A stretch of 10,823 bases of DNA from CAZIRO01 sp964541595 (GCA_964541595.1 CAZIRO010000098.1:1-10823), one strand, 5' to 3'. Shown: positions 1-6,404, numbered from the stretch's first letter. Notes: generated by a model from the sequence alone, not told the origin. Translations and numbers: made by a program.

Positions 1-42
1 CCGGCAGACGGCGATCATTCCGCTGCTCGCATGGGAACCGGA

Positions 43-1281
43 TCAGTCTTCCCGGTGAAGCAACCGACGACGCAACATATCGAGCGCCATCTGTGCGGAC
101 TGCCACTTGATCTGTTCACGCGTTCCATTGAACCGGAACTTTTGATGAACCGTACCGGACGGACCGGCGACGGCGATATGAACGGTTCCCACGGGTTTCT
201 GTGGTGTTCCCCCGGTTGGACCGGCGATGCCGGTGACCGCGACTGCCCATGTCACCTGGGCCCGCGTGCGCGCCCCCTTTGCCATCTGGACCGCCACGGG
301 TTCACTCACCGCACCGAACCGTTGCAGTGTATCCGGATCGACCCCGAGGAGTGCGACCTTGGCAGCATTGCTGTACACGACGTATCCCTGCATGAAATAT
401 TCGGAACTTCCCGGAACGTTGGTGATCCGGTGGCCGATGAGTCCCCCCGTACAGGATTCGGCAACGGCGAGCGTATGCCCACGCTGCCGCAACAGCCGCC
501 CGATGACGGCCTCGATGGGAATGTCCTCTTCCGCGTAGCAATCGTCCCCGAGTGCGATCCGAACGTCCGCAAGAAGACGCGACCATGTGGAATCGTCGGG
601 TGCATCCATTCGCAGTTCAACATCGACCTGGGCCGGCGCTGGCAGAATGGACCATTCGACTCCGGGATAGGCATCCACAATACGCTTGACGCGTTCGGCA
701 ATGTCGACTTCCGGGCAGCCGACCGTACGGAACAGCGCCCATCGGGGCAGGGGCCACGTCGCCCGTTGCTGAAGACGTTCGCGCACCGCCGGCTCAAAGA
801 CGGCCTGTAACTCCGCCGGGGGACCGGGCAGCAGGATGTAGACCCGATCGCGGGCGTCAATCCACATGCCGGGCGCGGCACCCACGGGATTGGGCAGAAC
901 TTCCGCGCCCGCAATTACCCGGGCCATGCGCAGTACGATTGGCGGAGGTGTGGCACTCCGTTCCGAATAATACGCCAGAATCCGCGTGCGCACGGTCGGG
1001 GCTTCTTCGAGGGCGCGCCCCAGAAATGCGGCCACGGCCTCCCGCGTGCGGTCGTCGTCCGTCGGACCGAGTCCCCCGGTGAGCACGATCACACCGGCCA
1101 CCCGTGTGGCCGCGTGCAGTGCCTCCTGAACGGCCGTGTCGGCATCCGGCACAATCCAGCGACCCACGACGGTATACCCCAGACGGCGCAACGCGCGTGC
1201 AAGCCACACCCCGTTCGTATCGTTGCGCAATCCGGTCAATAGCTCCGTACCGACCGCGATCAATGCCGCACGTCGATGCAT
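43..1281 (-). CDS. cinA: CinA family protein: nicotinamide-nucleotide amidohydrolase with MoCF-like N-terminal domain
   Basis: A two-domain CinA protein of 412 residues, the usual family length. The N-terminal molybdopterin-binding-like domain (COG1058) shows GTELL (11-15), TGGLGPTDDDR (68-78), NPVGAAPGM (131-139) and LLPGPPAEL (150-158). The C-terminal PncC-type domain shows AESCTGG (274-280, with the probable catalytic serine) and AVTGIAGPTGG (348-358). Family members hydrolyse NMN to nicotinate mononucleotide and ammonia in the pyridine-nucleotide cycle, some also act as ADP-ribose pyrophosphatase, and the gene is competence-induced in some Firmicutes. I chose ATG 1281 because the protein then begins MHRRAALIAVGTE, as family members do, with GAGAGG about ten bases upstream. 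An alternative ATG at 1299 overlaps the anti-sigma stop as ATGA and would add six residues. It is last in the sigma/anti-sigma/cinA unit, so regulation by that sigma factor is plausible but inferred. Confidence 0.95.
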   Translation of the reverse strand: MHRRAALIAVGTELLTGLRNDTNGVWLARALRRLGYTVVGRWIVPDADTAVQEALHAATRVAGVIVLTGGLGPTDDDRTREAVAAFLGRALEEAPTVRTRILAYYSERSATPPPIVLRMARVIAGAEVLPNPVGAAPGMWIDARDRVYILLPGPPAELQAVFEPAVRERLQQRATWPLPRWALFRTVGCPEVDIAERVKRIVDAYPGVEWSILPAPAQVDVELRMDAPDDSTWSRLLADVRIALGDDCYAEEDIPIEAVIGRLLRQRGHTLAVAESCTGGLIGHRITNVPGSSEYFMQGYVVYSNAAKVALLGVDPDTLQRFGAVSEPVAVQMAKGARTRAQVTWAVAVTGIAGPTGGTPQKPVGTVHIAVAGPSGTVHQKFRFNGTREQIKWQSAQMALDMLRRRLLHRED

Positions 1282-1295
1282 ATCGACAGATCCTC

Positions 1296-1598
1296 TCATT
1301 CGGTTGAAGGGTCCCGGTCGTTTGCAGCAGGCGTATCGGAACCGTATGCAGTCAGTTGCCGGAGGATCCGGACACGCGCGTCCTGCGAGAGACGCCAGAC
1401 GGTCATTCGTTCCGTATAGGTCTCGTTCGAACGAAACTGCGCAAAGATCCGTCGCATGGTCCGGATCTGCTGGTAATACCGGGTACAGTATGCACACATC
1501 CAGAGATGCACCCGTAGTCGGATCTGTTCCCAGAACCGCAACGGTCGCTCCTGAGAGAGCGAGATCAGTTCCGCCGCCTTCCGACAGGAGAGCATCAT
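1296..1598 (-). CDS. Probable zinc-finger anti-sigma factor (zf-HC2 type)
   Basis: A small protein of about 100 residues directly after an ECF sigma gene. It has the zinc anti-sigma signature: Cys5 near the N terminus, then H31-x3-C35-x2-C38 (HLWMCAYC). This arrangement is known from RsrA/ChrR-like ZAS proteins, which hold the sigma factor inactive and, in some cases, release it on oxidation or metal exchange. I see no membrane segment, so it should be cytoplasmic. The C-terminal half is charged and not recognisable. The start is ambiguous: GTG 1601 overlaps the sigma stop (GTGA), while ATG 1598 and ATG 1595 lie just inside. GAGG at 1606-1609 is best spaced for ATG 1598. The overlap suggests translational coupling and roughly equal amounts of sigma and anti-sigma. 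The signal it senses is unknown. Confidence 0.85.
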   Translation of the reverse strand: MMLSCRKAAELISLSQERPLRFWEQIRLRVHLWMCAYCTRYYQQIRTMRRIFAQFRSNETYTERMTVWRLSQDARVRILRQLTAYGSDTPAANDRDPSTE

Positions 1599-2170
1599 CA
1601 CGGTGCCTCACGTTGGAACCAGAGTTGTTCCAGACACTTTCGCAACCGCAGCCGTGCCCGGTGGATGATCACCCAGAGGTTGGTCGGGGTAATTTCGAGG
1701 CGCTTACAGATGGCTTCCGTGGACCAGCCTTCCAGTTCACGCAGAACAAACACGGCGGCCATACGTTCGGGAATTGCACGCAGACACTGCATCAACACCG
1801 TGTAGAACTCTTCCCGTTCCAGTACCTGCAGTGGATCGAGCGCCGGCCACTGCATGGGAGGATGTTTCCACCGTCCCCATCGATTGAACACCTCTCGCTC
1901 GATGGCTGCTTCACCGGATGCCTGTTCGACCGGATTGGCCTGACGCCGGAAATAGTCCACGATCTTGTGTTTCAGAATACCAACCAACCAGGTGCGCTCC
2001 GAAGATCGTCCCTCAAAACGGTGCCACCCCTCCAGGGCAGCGAGCAGTGTCTCCTGGACCAGATCCTCTGCGACGCGCGGGTCCCGCACACGCACAAGGG
2101 CATACCGGTACAGAAAGTCACCGTATGCGTCCAGCCACCGGGACGGATCCACATCTGTGCGATCGGTCAT
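1598..2170 (-). CDS. ECF-type RNA polymerase sigma factor
   Basis: A 190-residue sigma-70 family protein with only regions 2 and 4, as expected of extracytoplasmic-function sigma factors. Region 2 covers roughly residues 15-80 and includes AEDLVQETLLAAL (34-46). Region 4 covers about 120-182, with the helix-turn-helix around WSTEAICKRLEITPTNLWV (149-167) followed by HRARLRLRKCLE. There is no SnoaL-like C-terminal extension. It should redirect core polymerase to a small regulon, probably including its own operon, when the following anti-sigma factor lets go. The ribosome-binding site before ATG 2170 is weak (GGTGA only three bases upstream). I found no convincing ECF-type promoter (GGAAC/GTC) in the 52 bases upstream, so autoregulation is not shown. 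The upstream gap carries a hairpin at the end of the preceding gene. Confidence 0.95.
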   Translation of the reverse strand: MTDRTDVDPSRWLDAYGDFLYRYALVRVRDPRVAEDLVQETLLAALEGWHRFEGRSSERTWLVGILKHKIVDYFRRQANPVEQASGEAAIEREVFNRWGRWKHPPMQWPALDPLQVLEREEFYTVLMQCLRAIPERMAAVFVLRELEGWSTEAICKRLEITPTNLWVIIHRARLRLRKCLEQLWFQREAP

Positions 2171-2211
2171 GCGTCACCCAGTGTGATATCGGCCCTAAAG
2201 GTTTTTTACAT

Positions 2212-2237
2212 GTCGGGGTGAACTATTCACTCCCGAC
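2212..2237 (-). other. Hairpin spanning the stop codon of the CMD-family gene
   Basis: On the minus strand GTCGGG and GTGAA pair with TTCAC and CCCGAC, giving 11 base pairs with a single bulged A. The three-base loop is exactly the TAG stop codon of the CMD-family gene. The bases that follow are A-rich rather than T-rich, so this is not a classic Rho-independent terminator. An mRNA 3'-stabilising or processing element between the CMD gene and the sigma operon is possible. This is inference from pairing only. Confidence 0.5.
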
Positions 2238-2546
2238 GATATCCTCAATCCACACATACGCAGCCATTGCACTGGAGAACCCGATGGTCGTGATCGCGAG
2301 TAGTGCGACCTGACGCATCTCATCCGGCGTCAGGCCGGCGGCCAGTCCCTTGCGTACCGCGGAGTGTACGCCACCTTCACTTTTTGCACCGATCGCCAGT
2401 GCGAGTTTCACCAGTCGAACAGTTTTTTCATCCAGCGGACCGGCACGGTTCAGTGCATCCCCGAGTCCTTCATAGTACCGCGCGACGTCCGGATATTTCT
2501 CTTTGAACCGAAGGTACGTCTTGGGAATACCCTTTTTCTCGGTCAT
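2223..2546 (-). CDS. Carboxymuconolactone decarboxylase (CMD) family protein, cysteine-free
   Basis: A 107-residue single-domain protein of the AhpD/CMD fold, a small all-helical oligomer. The recognisable core is LVKLALAIGAKSEGGVHSAVRKGLAAGLTPDE followed by VALLAITTIGFSSAMAA (segments of residues 45-93). AhpD-type peroxidase partners carry a CxxC redox pair in this region. Here the equivalent stretch is SEGGVHS and the whole protein has no cysteine, so thiol peroxidase activity is unlikely. It resembles the non-redox CMD subgroup, whose members are mostly uncharacterised. The start is clear: GGAGG lies about six bases before ATG 2546. It sits 28 bases after nrdR and 52 bases before the ECF sigma gene on the same strand. 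The true substrate is unknown. Confidence 0.88.
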   Translation of the reverse strand: MTEKKGIPKTYLRFKEKYPDVARYYEGLGDALNRAGPLDEKTVRLVKLALAIGAKSEGGVHSAVRKGLAAGLTPDEMRQVALLAITTIGFSSAMAAYVWIEDIVGSE

Positions 2547-2574
2547 TGGTGTCCTCCATCAGCGGGGCGGGCCT

Positions 2575-3063
2575 TCAGGACTTTTTCCTGCGGCGTGTGG
2601 CACGGCGGCGGCGTTCCTGCATCAAACGTTCGATTTCCCGCAGGAAGTCCGTGGCATCCGTGAACTGTCGATATACGGATGCGAACCGCACGTATGCCAC
2701 CGTGTCCAGCTGCCGCAGTCGCTCCATCACGATTTCCCCGATTTCCCGGGTGGTCATTTCGCGTTCCGGGCGGTCGGCAATACGGTTTTCCACCTCCTGG
2801 ACAATGGACTCGAGGGCTTCCAGTGGCACCGGACGTTTCTCCACGGCTTTCAGCAATCCGTTGAGTAATTTATTCCGATCGAAACGTTCCCGTCGACCGT
2901 CTTTTTTGACCACCACGAGCGGGGGTTCCTCCCAGCGTTCGTAGGTGGTAAACCGGAACTGACAGCGACTGCAGATACGCCGACGGCGGATGACGCGTCC
3001 CTCTTCTGTCGGGCGTGAGTCGTATACCCGGGTATCCTCATTCTGACAGCGAGGACATTTCAT
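2575..3063 (-). CDS. nrdR: Transcriptional repressor NrdR of ribonucleotide reductase genes
   Basis: A full-length 162-residue NrdR. The N-terminal zinc ribbon has all four cysteines (C3, C6, C31, C34) and begins MKCPRC. The ATP-cone domain follows at roughly 47-137, including PPLVVVKKDGRRERFDRNKL, EMTTREIGEIVM and ASVYRQF. NrdR binds ATP or dATP and represses nrd operons at paired NrdR boxes. No ribonucleotide reductase gene is in this window, so the target lies elsewhere. The tail is very basic (many Arg and Lys), as often seen. The start ATG 3063 has GGTGA about seven bases upstream and lies inside the 3' end of the flippase gene (26-base overlap in a different frame), implying co-transcription and probably translational coupling. 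Confidence 0.97.
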   Translation of the reverse strand: MKCPRCQNEDTRVYDSRPTEEGRVIRRRRICSRCQFRFTTYERWEEPPLVVVKKDGRRERFDRNKLLNGLLKAVEKRPVPLEALESIVQEVENRIADRPEREMTTREIGEIVMERLRQLDTVAYVRFASVYRQFTDATDFLREIERLMQERRRRATRRRKKS

Positions 3064-4069
3064 GCGATTTCACCGCAACGGACGAAGTGATTTCGGACCA
3101 GTTCCAGATATCTTCTCGTATCATGGGCACAATCGCAAGCAGCACAGCCGGAGACAATGCGCACAGATGCGCCCACACGCCAGCCGAGACCGCCGCTTCC
3201 AGCGAAACAGCATAAAACCATGTCAATCCGATCCGTACTGCCCAGTGAAACCCACCGATCGCGCCCGGTGTGGGAATGGCCGCTCCCAGCATGATCAGTG
3301 CGACCAGCCAGACGCCCCCGAGTGGTGAAACGCTCGGTGCAAACGGACGGATCATCACCCATGTGGCGATACCGGACAGGATCCAGAATAGTACGGATAT
3401 TCCGATGTAGCCCACGATATGGGCGAGGTCAAGCATCCGGCGGATGCCGCGTCCCAACTGGATGACGAATTCGACCCCCCGCCGGATCCAGCGGGGTCCG
3501 CCGATCTGGCGATCGCGGTGTCCGAACACGATCAGGCCGATCACCCCGAGGAGTACCGCACCGAACACGAACAGTGCCCCCTGAAGCACGTGAAAGATCG
3601 CCCGTCGGGCGGTCGTATCCAGCGCCACAAAATGACCGCTCGCCGGCCCCCACCCCAGAAAGAAGATCAGCAGACCGATCAGCACGCCGAGATCGACCGT
3701 ACGTTCCAGTGCCACCGAGGACAGCAGATGGGGCAGCCGGATGTGGGGATATCTGCGGTGCAGCCAGACCGCACGGACGATCTCCCCGAGACGTCCCGGC
3801 AGAACGGTGTTGACCCCGAATCCAATGATGTTTCCCCAGAACGCATCCCAGACGGTTACCCGTCCCAGGGCCCGCAATAACCATGCCCAGCGCCAGCCCC
3901 GCAGGATATAGATCACCAGCCCGGCCAGCCAGCCCAGAAGCAATGATGCCCATGTCGCCCGTTCGAATACCCCGCGCACCTTTGTCCAGTCCACCCCCCA
4001 CAGAAATCCCACGAGAAGCAGGCCTGCCAGACTCAAACTCAACCAGAACCGCCATCGTTGGAAACGCAT
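3038..4069 (-). CDS. Flippase-like membrane protein, LPG-synthase TM domain / UPF0104 family
   Basis: A 343-residue integral membrane protein with roughly seven or eight hydrophobic helices, the first at about 8-26. It carries the conserved family motifs: NTVLPGRLGEIVRA (88-101) between early helices, and PTPGAIGGFHWA near residue 275 in a late loop. This family is homologous to the membrane half of lysyl-phosphatidylglycerol synthase MprF and to AglD-like proteins. Members are thought to move or modify lipid-linked substrates, but most are uncharacterised, and no lysyl-transferase domain is present here. Its ATG shares one base with the dehydrogenase stop (TGATG), and its 3' end overlaps nrdR by 26 bases, so it is embedded in a tightly packed operon. 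The substrate cannot be predicted from the neighbours. Confidence 0.88.
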   Translation of the reverse strand: MRFQRWRFWLSLSLAGLLLVGFLWGVDWTKVRGVFERATWASLLLGWLAGLVIYILRGWRWAWLLRALGRVTVWDAFWGNIIGFGVNTVLPGRLGEIVRAVWLHRRYPHIRLPHLLSSVALERTVDLGVLIGLLIFFLGWGPASGHFVALDTTARRAIFHVLQGALFVFGAVLLGVIGLIVFGHRDRQIGGPRWIRRGVEFVIQLGRGIRRMLDLAHIVGYIGISVLFWILSGIATWVMIRPFAPSVSPLGGVWLVALIMLGAAIPTPGAIGGFHWAVRIGLTWFYAVSLEAAVSAGVWAHLCALSPAVLLAIVPMIREDIWNWSEITSSVAVKSHEMSSLSE

Positions 4070-5064
4070 CAGTACCCCAGCTGTTTGTCCACAACGTTTA
4101 ACAGAGGTCGATTCGTCAGAAACCGTTCCAGGTTTTGGGCGAACTGTTCGATGACCCGATGCCAGTGTCGATCGGTGGCCACACCGGCAACGTGTGGCGT
4201 GATCAGCACGTTGTCACACGTCCAGAACGGCGAATCCGGCGGCAACGGTTCCTCCTGGAACACGTCAAGTACCGCTGCGCGAATGCGTTTCTGCTGTAAT
4301 GCCTCCAGCAGATCCGGCTCGCGAACGAGATGACCGCGCGCGACGTTGATAAATACCGCCGTCGGTCGCATGCGTTCAAATCTGGACCGATCGAACCACT
4401 CGCGCGTTTCGTCCGTATACGGCATGCACACGACGACGAAATCCGCGTCCGACAGCCAGTCAAGACTGTCTTCCAGTCTGCCCACCCGATGGGCATACGG
4501 GCTCGAACGATCCGGATGACGCCGAACCGCCCATACTGTCATGTCCAGGGCATGCGCCCGGCGGCCGATCGCCTGACCGATCGTACCGTAGCCGTAAATT
4601 AAGACCGTGCGTCCGGCGAGTTCCAGTAACCCCGGCGGGTCGGCAATGAGCGCGTGGTTGCCCCAGTAACGTTGCCGCTGATGAATAAAACACTGCAGAA
4701 ACTTCCGGTATACCAGGATCATCGCGCCGATGACGTGTTCCGCGATTACCGTGGCATGCACCCCCCGCGCGTTCGTGATGACGATCGGCGATCGTTGCAT
4801 CTCCGGGAAGATCAAACGACGTACACCGGCGGCGGGAGAGTGAATCCACCGCAGGCGCGGTGCATGCGGCAACCATTCGGGACGAAATTGCCACCCGAGA
4901 TAGACGTCCGCTTGCGGCAGAACACGTAGAAGCTGTGCCTCCGTGCGGACGAGATGAAACGTCACGTCCGGAAACCGCTGCCGGAGCATCGTAAGCTGAT
5001 CTTCCGGAAAACACCAGAATGCAAACGAAGATTCTGTAAAAATGACGACCGTTGCACGCGTCAT
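4069..5064 (-). CDS. D-isomer specific 2-hydroxyacid dehydrogenase family protein
   Basis: A 331-residue NAD(P)-dependent oxidoreductase of the D-2-hydroxyacid dehydrogenase family. The Rossmann nucleotide motif is GYGTIG (158-163). The catalytic set is R243 in VARG, E272 in FQEEP and H291 in ITPHVAG. The layout, with a substrate domain split around the cofactor domain, and the length are normal. It most resembles the glyoxylate/hydroxypyruvate reductase (GhrA-like) group of uncertain substrate, so I give no symbol. The frame stays open upstream through the tRNA-Leu gene to 5196, but protein resembling the family begins only at MTRATVVIF. ATG 5064 has GGA nine bases upstream; ATG 5070, two codons earlier, is possible. 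The stop overlaps the next start as TGATG. A weak promoter candidate lies between it and the tRNA. Confidence 0.92.
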   Translation of the reverse strand: MTRATVVIFTESSFAFWCFPEDQLTMLRQRFPDVTFHLVRTEAQLLRVLPQADVYLGWQFRPEWLPHAPRLRWIHSPAAGVRRLIFPEMQRSPIVITNARGVHATVIAEHVIGAMILVYRKFLQCFIHQRQRYWGNHALIADPPGLLELAGRTVLIYGYGTIGQAIGRRAHALDMTVWAVRRHPDRSSPYAHRVGRLEDSLDWLSDADFVVVCMPYTDETREWFDRSRFERMRPTAVFINVARGHLVREPDLLEALQQKRIRAAVLDVFQEEPLPPDSPFWTCDNVLITPHVAGVATDRHWHRVIEQFAQNLERFLTNRPLLNVVDKQLGY

Positions 5065-5136
5065 CGGCATGCGTCCGGGAAATGGTCCGTCCGTGTGGCC
5101 ACGGATCGCGTCTGAACTGCGTCGAATACGGGAAGG

Positions 5137-5165
5137 ATTTTGCCGAAATGCGGGAAAAAACACAA
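5137..5165 (-). promoter_or_regulatory. Weak candidate promoter between tRNA-Leu and the dehydrogenase gene
   Basis: On the minus strand TTGTGT (5165-5160) and CAAAAT (5142-5137) are separated by 17 bases. The boxes match consensus at three and four of six positions. It would start the protein-coding operon separately from the tRNA, but read-through from the tRNA promoter is an equal alternative. Confidence 0.3.
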
Positions 5166-5166
5166 A

Positions 5167-5253
5167 TGGTGCCGAAGGCGGGACTCGAACCCGCACGGGC
5201 TTACGCCCACCGCCCCCTCAAGACGGCGCGTCTTCCAATTCCGCCACTTCGGC
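5167..5253 (-). tRNA. tRNA-Leu (anticodon GAG)
   Basis: An 87-base class II tRNA on the minus strand with encoded CCA. The acceptor stem GCCGAAG (5253-5247) pairs with CTTCGGC, followed by discriminator A and CCA at 5169-5167. The anticodon stem CCGTC/GGCGG includes one G-U pair and encloses the loop TTGAGGG, giving anticodon GAG (reads CUC and CUU). The long variable arm has a GGGC/GCCC stem, and the T arm is GCGGG-TTCGAGT-CCCGC. The long variable arm and GGCGGAATTGG D region are typical of leucine tRNAs. A run of six T follows shortly after CCA (5154-5159) without its own hairpin, so termination there is uncertain. Confidence 0.97.
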
Positions 5254-5268
5254 ACCCGGTGCGTTTTT

Positions 5269-5297
5269 AATCTAATGCGAATCGGACGAGGCGTCAA
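5269..5297 (-). promoter_or_regulatory. Sigma-70 promoter of tRNA-Leu
   Basis: On the minus strand TTGACG (5297-5292) and TAGATT (5274-5269) are separated by exactly 17 bases. The boxes match the consensus at five and four of six positions. Transcription would start near 5262, a few bases before the mature tRNA 5' end at 5253. This is the best-placed promoter for the left-hand gene group. Confidence 0.75.
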
Positions 5298-5340
5298 TGG
5301 TTAAGACCCTGGGATCGGGACAGGCCATGGGACATGCACA

Positions 5341-5374
5341 CCACCGGATCCACCGGTATGCCGGTGGCCACCGG
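5341..5374. repeat. CCACCGG cluster with hairpin and 14-bp palindrome
   Basis: CCACCGG occurs at 5341-5347, 5350-5356 and 5368-5374, and its reverse complement CCGGTGG at 5361-5367. The second and inverted copies form a 7-bp stem with a TATG loop. The inverted and third copies form the perfect palindrome CCGGTGGCCACCGG (5361-5374). It directly adjoins the heptamer array. Confidence 0.7.
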
Positions 5375-5421
5375 TCTCCGGTCCCAGGTGTCGGGTGTCA
5401 GGTCCCAGGTGTCGGGTTATC
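5373..5421 (+). repeat. Degenerate 7-bp tandem repeat (GGTSTCR-like), first locus
   Basis: Seven consecutive units each begin with GGT at an exact 7-base spacing (5373, 5380, 5387, 5394, 5401, 5408, 5415). Typical units are GGTGTCG and GGTCCCA, each present twice, and GGTGTCA. The last unit is degenerate. The period is constant with no insertions. The same unit type recurs at 8949-8969. Confidence 0.8.
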
Positions 5422-5472
5422 CGGCACGGGAGCGGGGGACGGGGGACCTGTACCCGTCGATGCGTTGTGGAT

Positions 5473-5481
5473 TGTTACAAT
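5473..5481 (+). promoter_or_regulatory. Candidate extended -10 promoter element within an AT-rich patch
   Basis: TGTTACAAT reads as an extended -10 (TGn plus TACAAT, five of six matches). No good -35 lies at the expected distance, which is allowed for extended -10 promoters. It would direct transcription toward the methyltransferase with a leader of roughly 185 bases. It is also the right half of the palindrome ATTGTTACAAT. Confidence 0.3.
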
Positions 5482-5564
5482 TCAAAGCGAAGAGCAAATC
5501 ATTGTTGAATTTCATGGGCATGTGTCCGGAGCCAGGGGATGGACAGAAGGCATGCGCACGTGCG

Positions 5565-5593
5565 TGGCACCGGCGGTCACGTGCATCTATAAT
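5565..5593 (+). promoter_or_regulatory. Candidate promoter of the methyltransferase gene
   Basis: A perfect TATAAT lies at 5588-5593. The hexamer 17 bases upstream (TGGCAC, 5565-5570) is a poor -35, so the promoter may need an activator. It would give a leader of about 70 bases before ATG 5673. Confidence 0.4.
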
Positions 5594-5672
5594 GGGTCGG
5601 CCATATAGCGTCGGCGGAAGCCTGCCGGACAACGGTTCGTGCACATTGCAGTCCCCGAGCGAGTATTCCACC

Positions 5673-6404
5673 ATGCATACGGAACGGACATCGCAGGCGC
5701 ATCTGAGTCGGACGCTGGAAGCAATGCAGCAGGCGCCGAATCTGTACCGATGGATTTTCGACGAATTCCGTCCGTTCATCGGCGAAGTCGTGCTGGAGAT
5801 CGGTGCCGGCGTCGGCAGTCTCACGCACTGGTTCCTGCGGGAACCCGAATGTCGCGTTTACGCGACGGATGTGGATGACGGTTTTCTGGAGGTTCTTCGG
5901 GCGACGTTTGCGACGTCCGATCGCGTGGTGGTCCAGCGTCACGATGCCTGCGTACCCTTTCGTGGAGGAAGATTCGGTCCTCCGGACACGATCGTCTGTG
6001 TGAATGTCCTGGAACACATCGCGGACGACGTCCGCGCATTGCAGGCCATGGCCGCGTCTCTCCGGCCGGACGGCAGGCTGCTGCTTCTGGTGCCCGCGCA
6101 CGCGTGGCTGTACGGCACGGTGGATCGAGCGATCGGGCACCATCGACGATACAGCCGGCGGACACTTCGCGAGCGGATCGCGGCGGCGGGATTCCGGATC
6201 GAGCGGCTCTATGCATTCAACGGGCCGGCGATTCTCGGATGGCTGATTCAGGGGAAGATCCTGCGTCGCCCCCACCTCGACCCCTGGAAAGTCCGGCTGT
6301 ATGATCGGTGGGTGCCCCTGATTCGGCGTCTTCCCGGTATCGGACGCGGGTTGCTGGGGACGTCGTGGATCGCCATTGCGCGAACTCCGGGTGTGCATCG
6401 GTAA
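5673..6404 (+). CDS. Class I SAM-dependent methyltransferase
   Basis: A 243-residue Rossmann-fold methyltransferase. Motif I is VLEIGAGVGS (40-49) for SAM binding, the acidic strand-2 end is ATDVD (64-68), and strand 4 reads VCVNVLEHI (108-116). LRPDGRLLLLVPAH (130-143) is the usual following strand. The segment GHHRRYSRRTLRERIAAAGF (155-174) is typical of methyltransferases found near glycosyltransferases and lipid or sugar modification genes, but none are visible here and the acceptor is unknown. The frame is open back to 5334. I chose ATG 5673 because recognisable sequence begins shortly after and upstream residues reflect intergenic repeats. No strong ribosome-binding site precedes it (only a GAGCGAG stretch). 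It may be transcribed alone, because the next gene has its own leader. Confidence 0.88.
   Translation: MHTERTSQAHLSRTLEAMQQAPNLYRWIFDEFRPFIGEVVLEIGAGVGSLTHWFLREPECRVYATDVDDGFLEVLRATFATSDRVVVQRHDACVPFRGGRFGPPDTIVCVNVLEHIADDVRALQAMAASLRPDGRLLLLVPAHAWLYGTVDRAIGHHRRYSRRTLRERIAAAGFRIERLYAFNGPAILGWLIQGKILRRPHLDPWKVRLYDRWVPLIRRLPGIGRGLLGTSWIAIARTPGVHR

Larger units (their letters stand above)
5298..5672. other. Gene-free divergent intergenic region rich in short repeats
   Basis: About 375 bases between the tRNA-Leu promoter and the methyltransferase start. In order it holds a cluster of CCACCGG words with a 14-bp palindrome (5341-5374), a heptamer repeat (5373-5421), two exact copies of GGGGGAC in tandem (5434-5447), an AT-rich patch with inverted repeats (5471-5511) and a TATAAT box (5588-5593). 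One frame is open from 5334 into the methyltransferase, but its translation is low-complexity and tracks the repeats, so I do not call it coding. Confidence 0.6.

Noticed and set aside
1..17. Possible start of another minus-strand gene (ATG at 17) after cinA
   Set aside because: Only six codons are visible and the ribosome-binding site is weak, so it cannot be supported.
31..810. Plus-strand 259-codon open frame opposite cinA
   Set aside because: It lies fully antisense to a clear CinA coding region, and its translation is Arg/Gly/Pro-rich with no recognisable motif, as expected for a GC-rich shadow frame.
1282..1611. In-frame upstream extension of cinA to 1611
   Set aside because: It overlaps the anti-sigma gene in another frame and adds residues unlike any CinA N terminus; the family start motif is at 1281.
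1136..2221. Plus-strand 361-codon open frame opposite cinA, anti-sigma and sigma genes
   Set aside because: It is antisense to three confident genes and has no family signature.
5065..5196. Upstream extension of the dehydrogenase frame to 5196
   Set aside because: It would run through the 3' part of tRNA-Leu, and the added residues do not resemble the family.
5373..5421. CRISPR array
   Set aside because: The units are 7 bases with no spacers, far too short for CRISPR repeats.
5334..5672. Upstream extension of the methyltransferase frame
   Set aside because: The translation mirrors the DNA repeats (for example repeated VSG-R-SQVSG) and has no family similarity.
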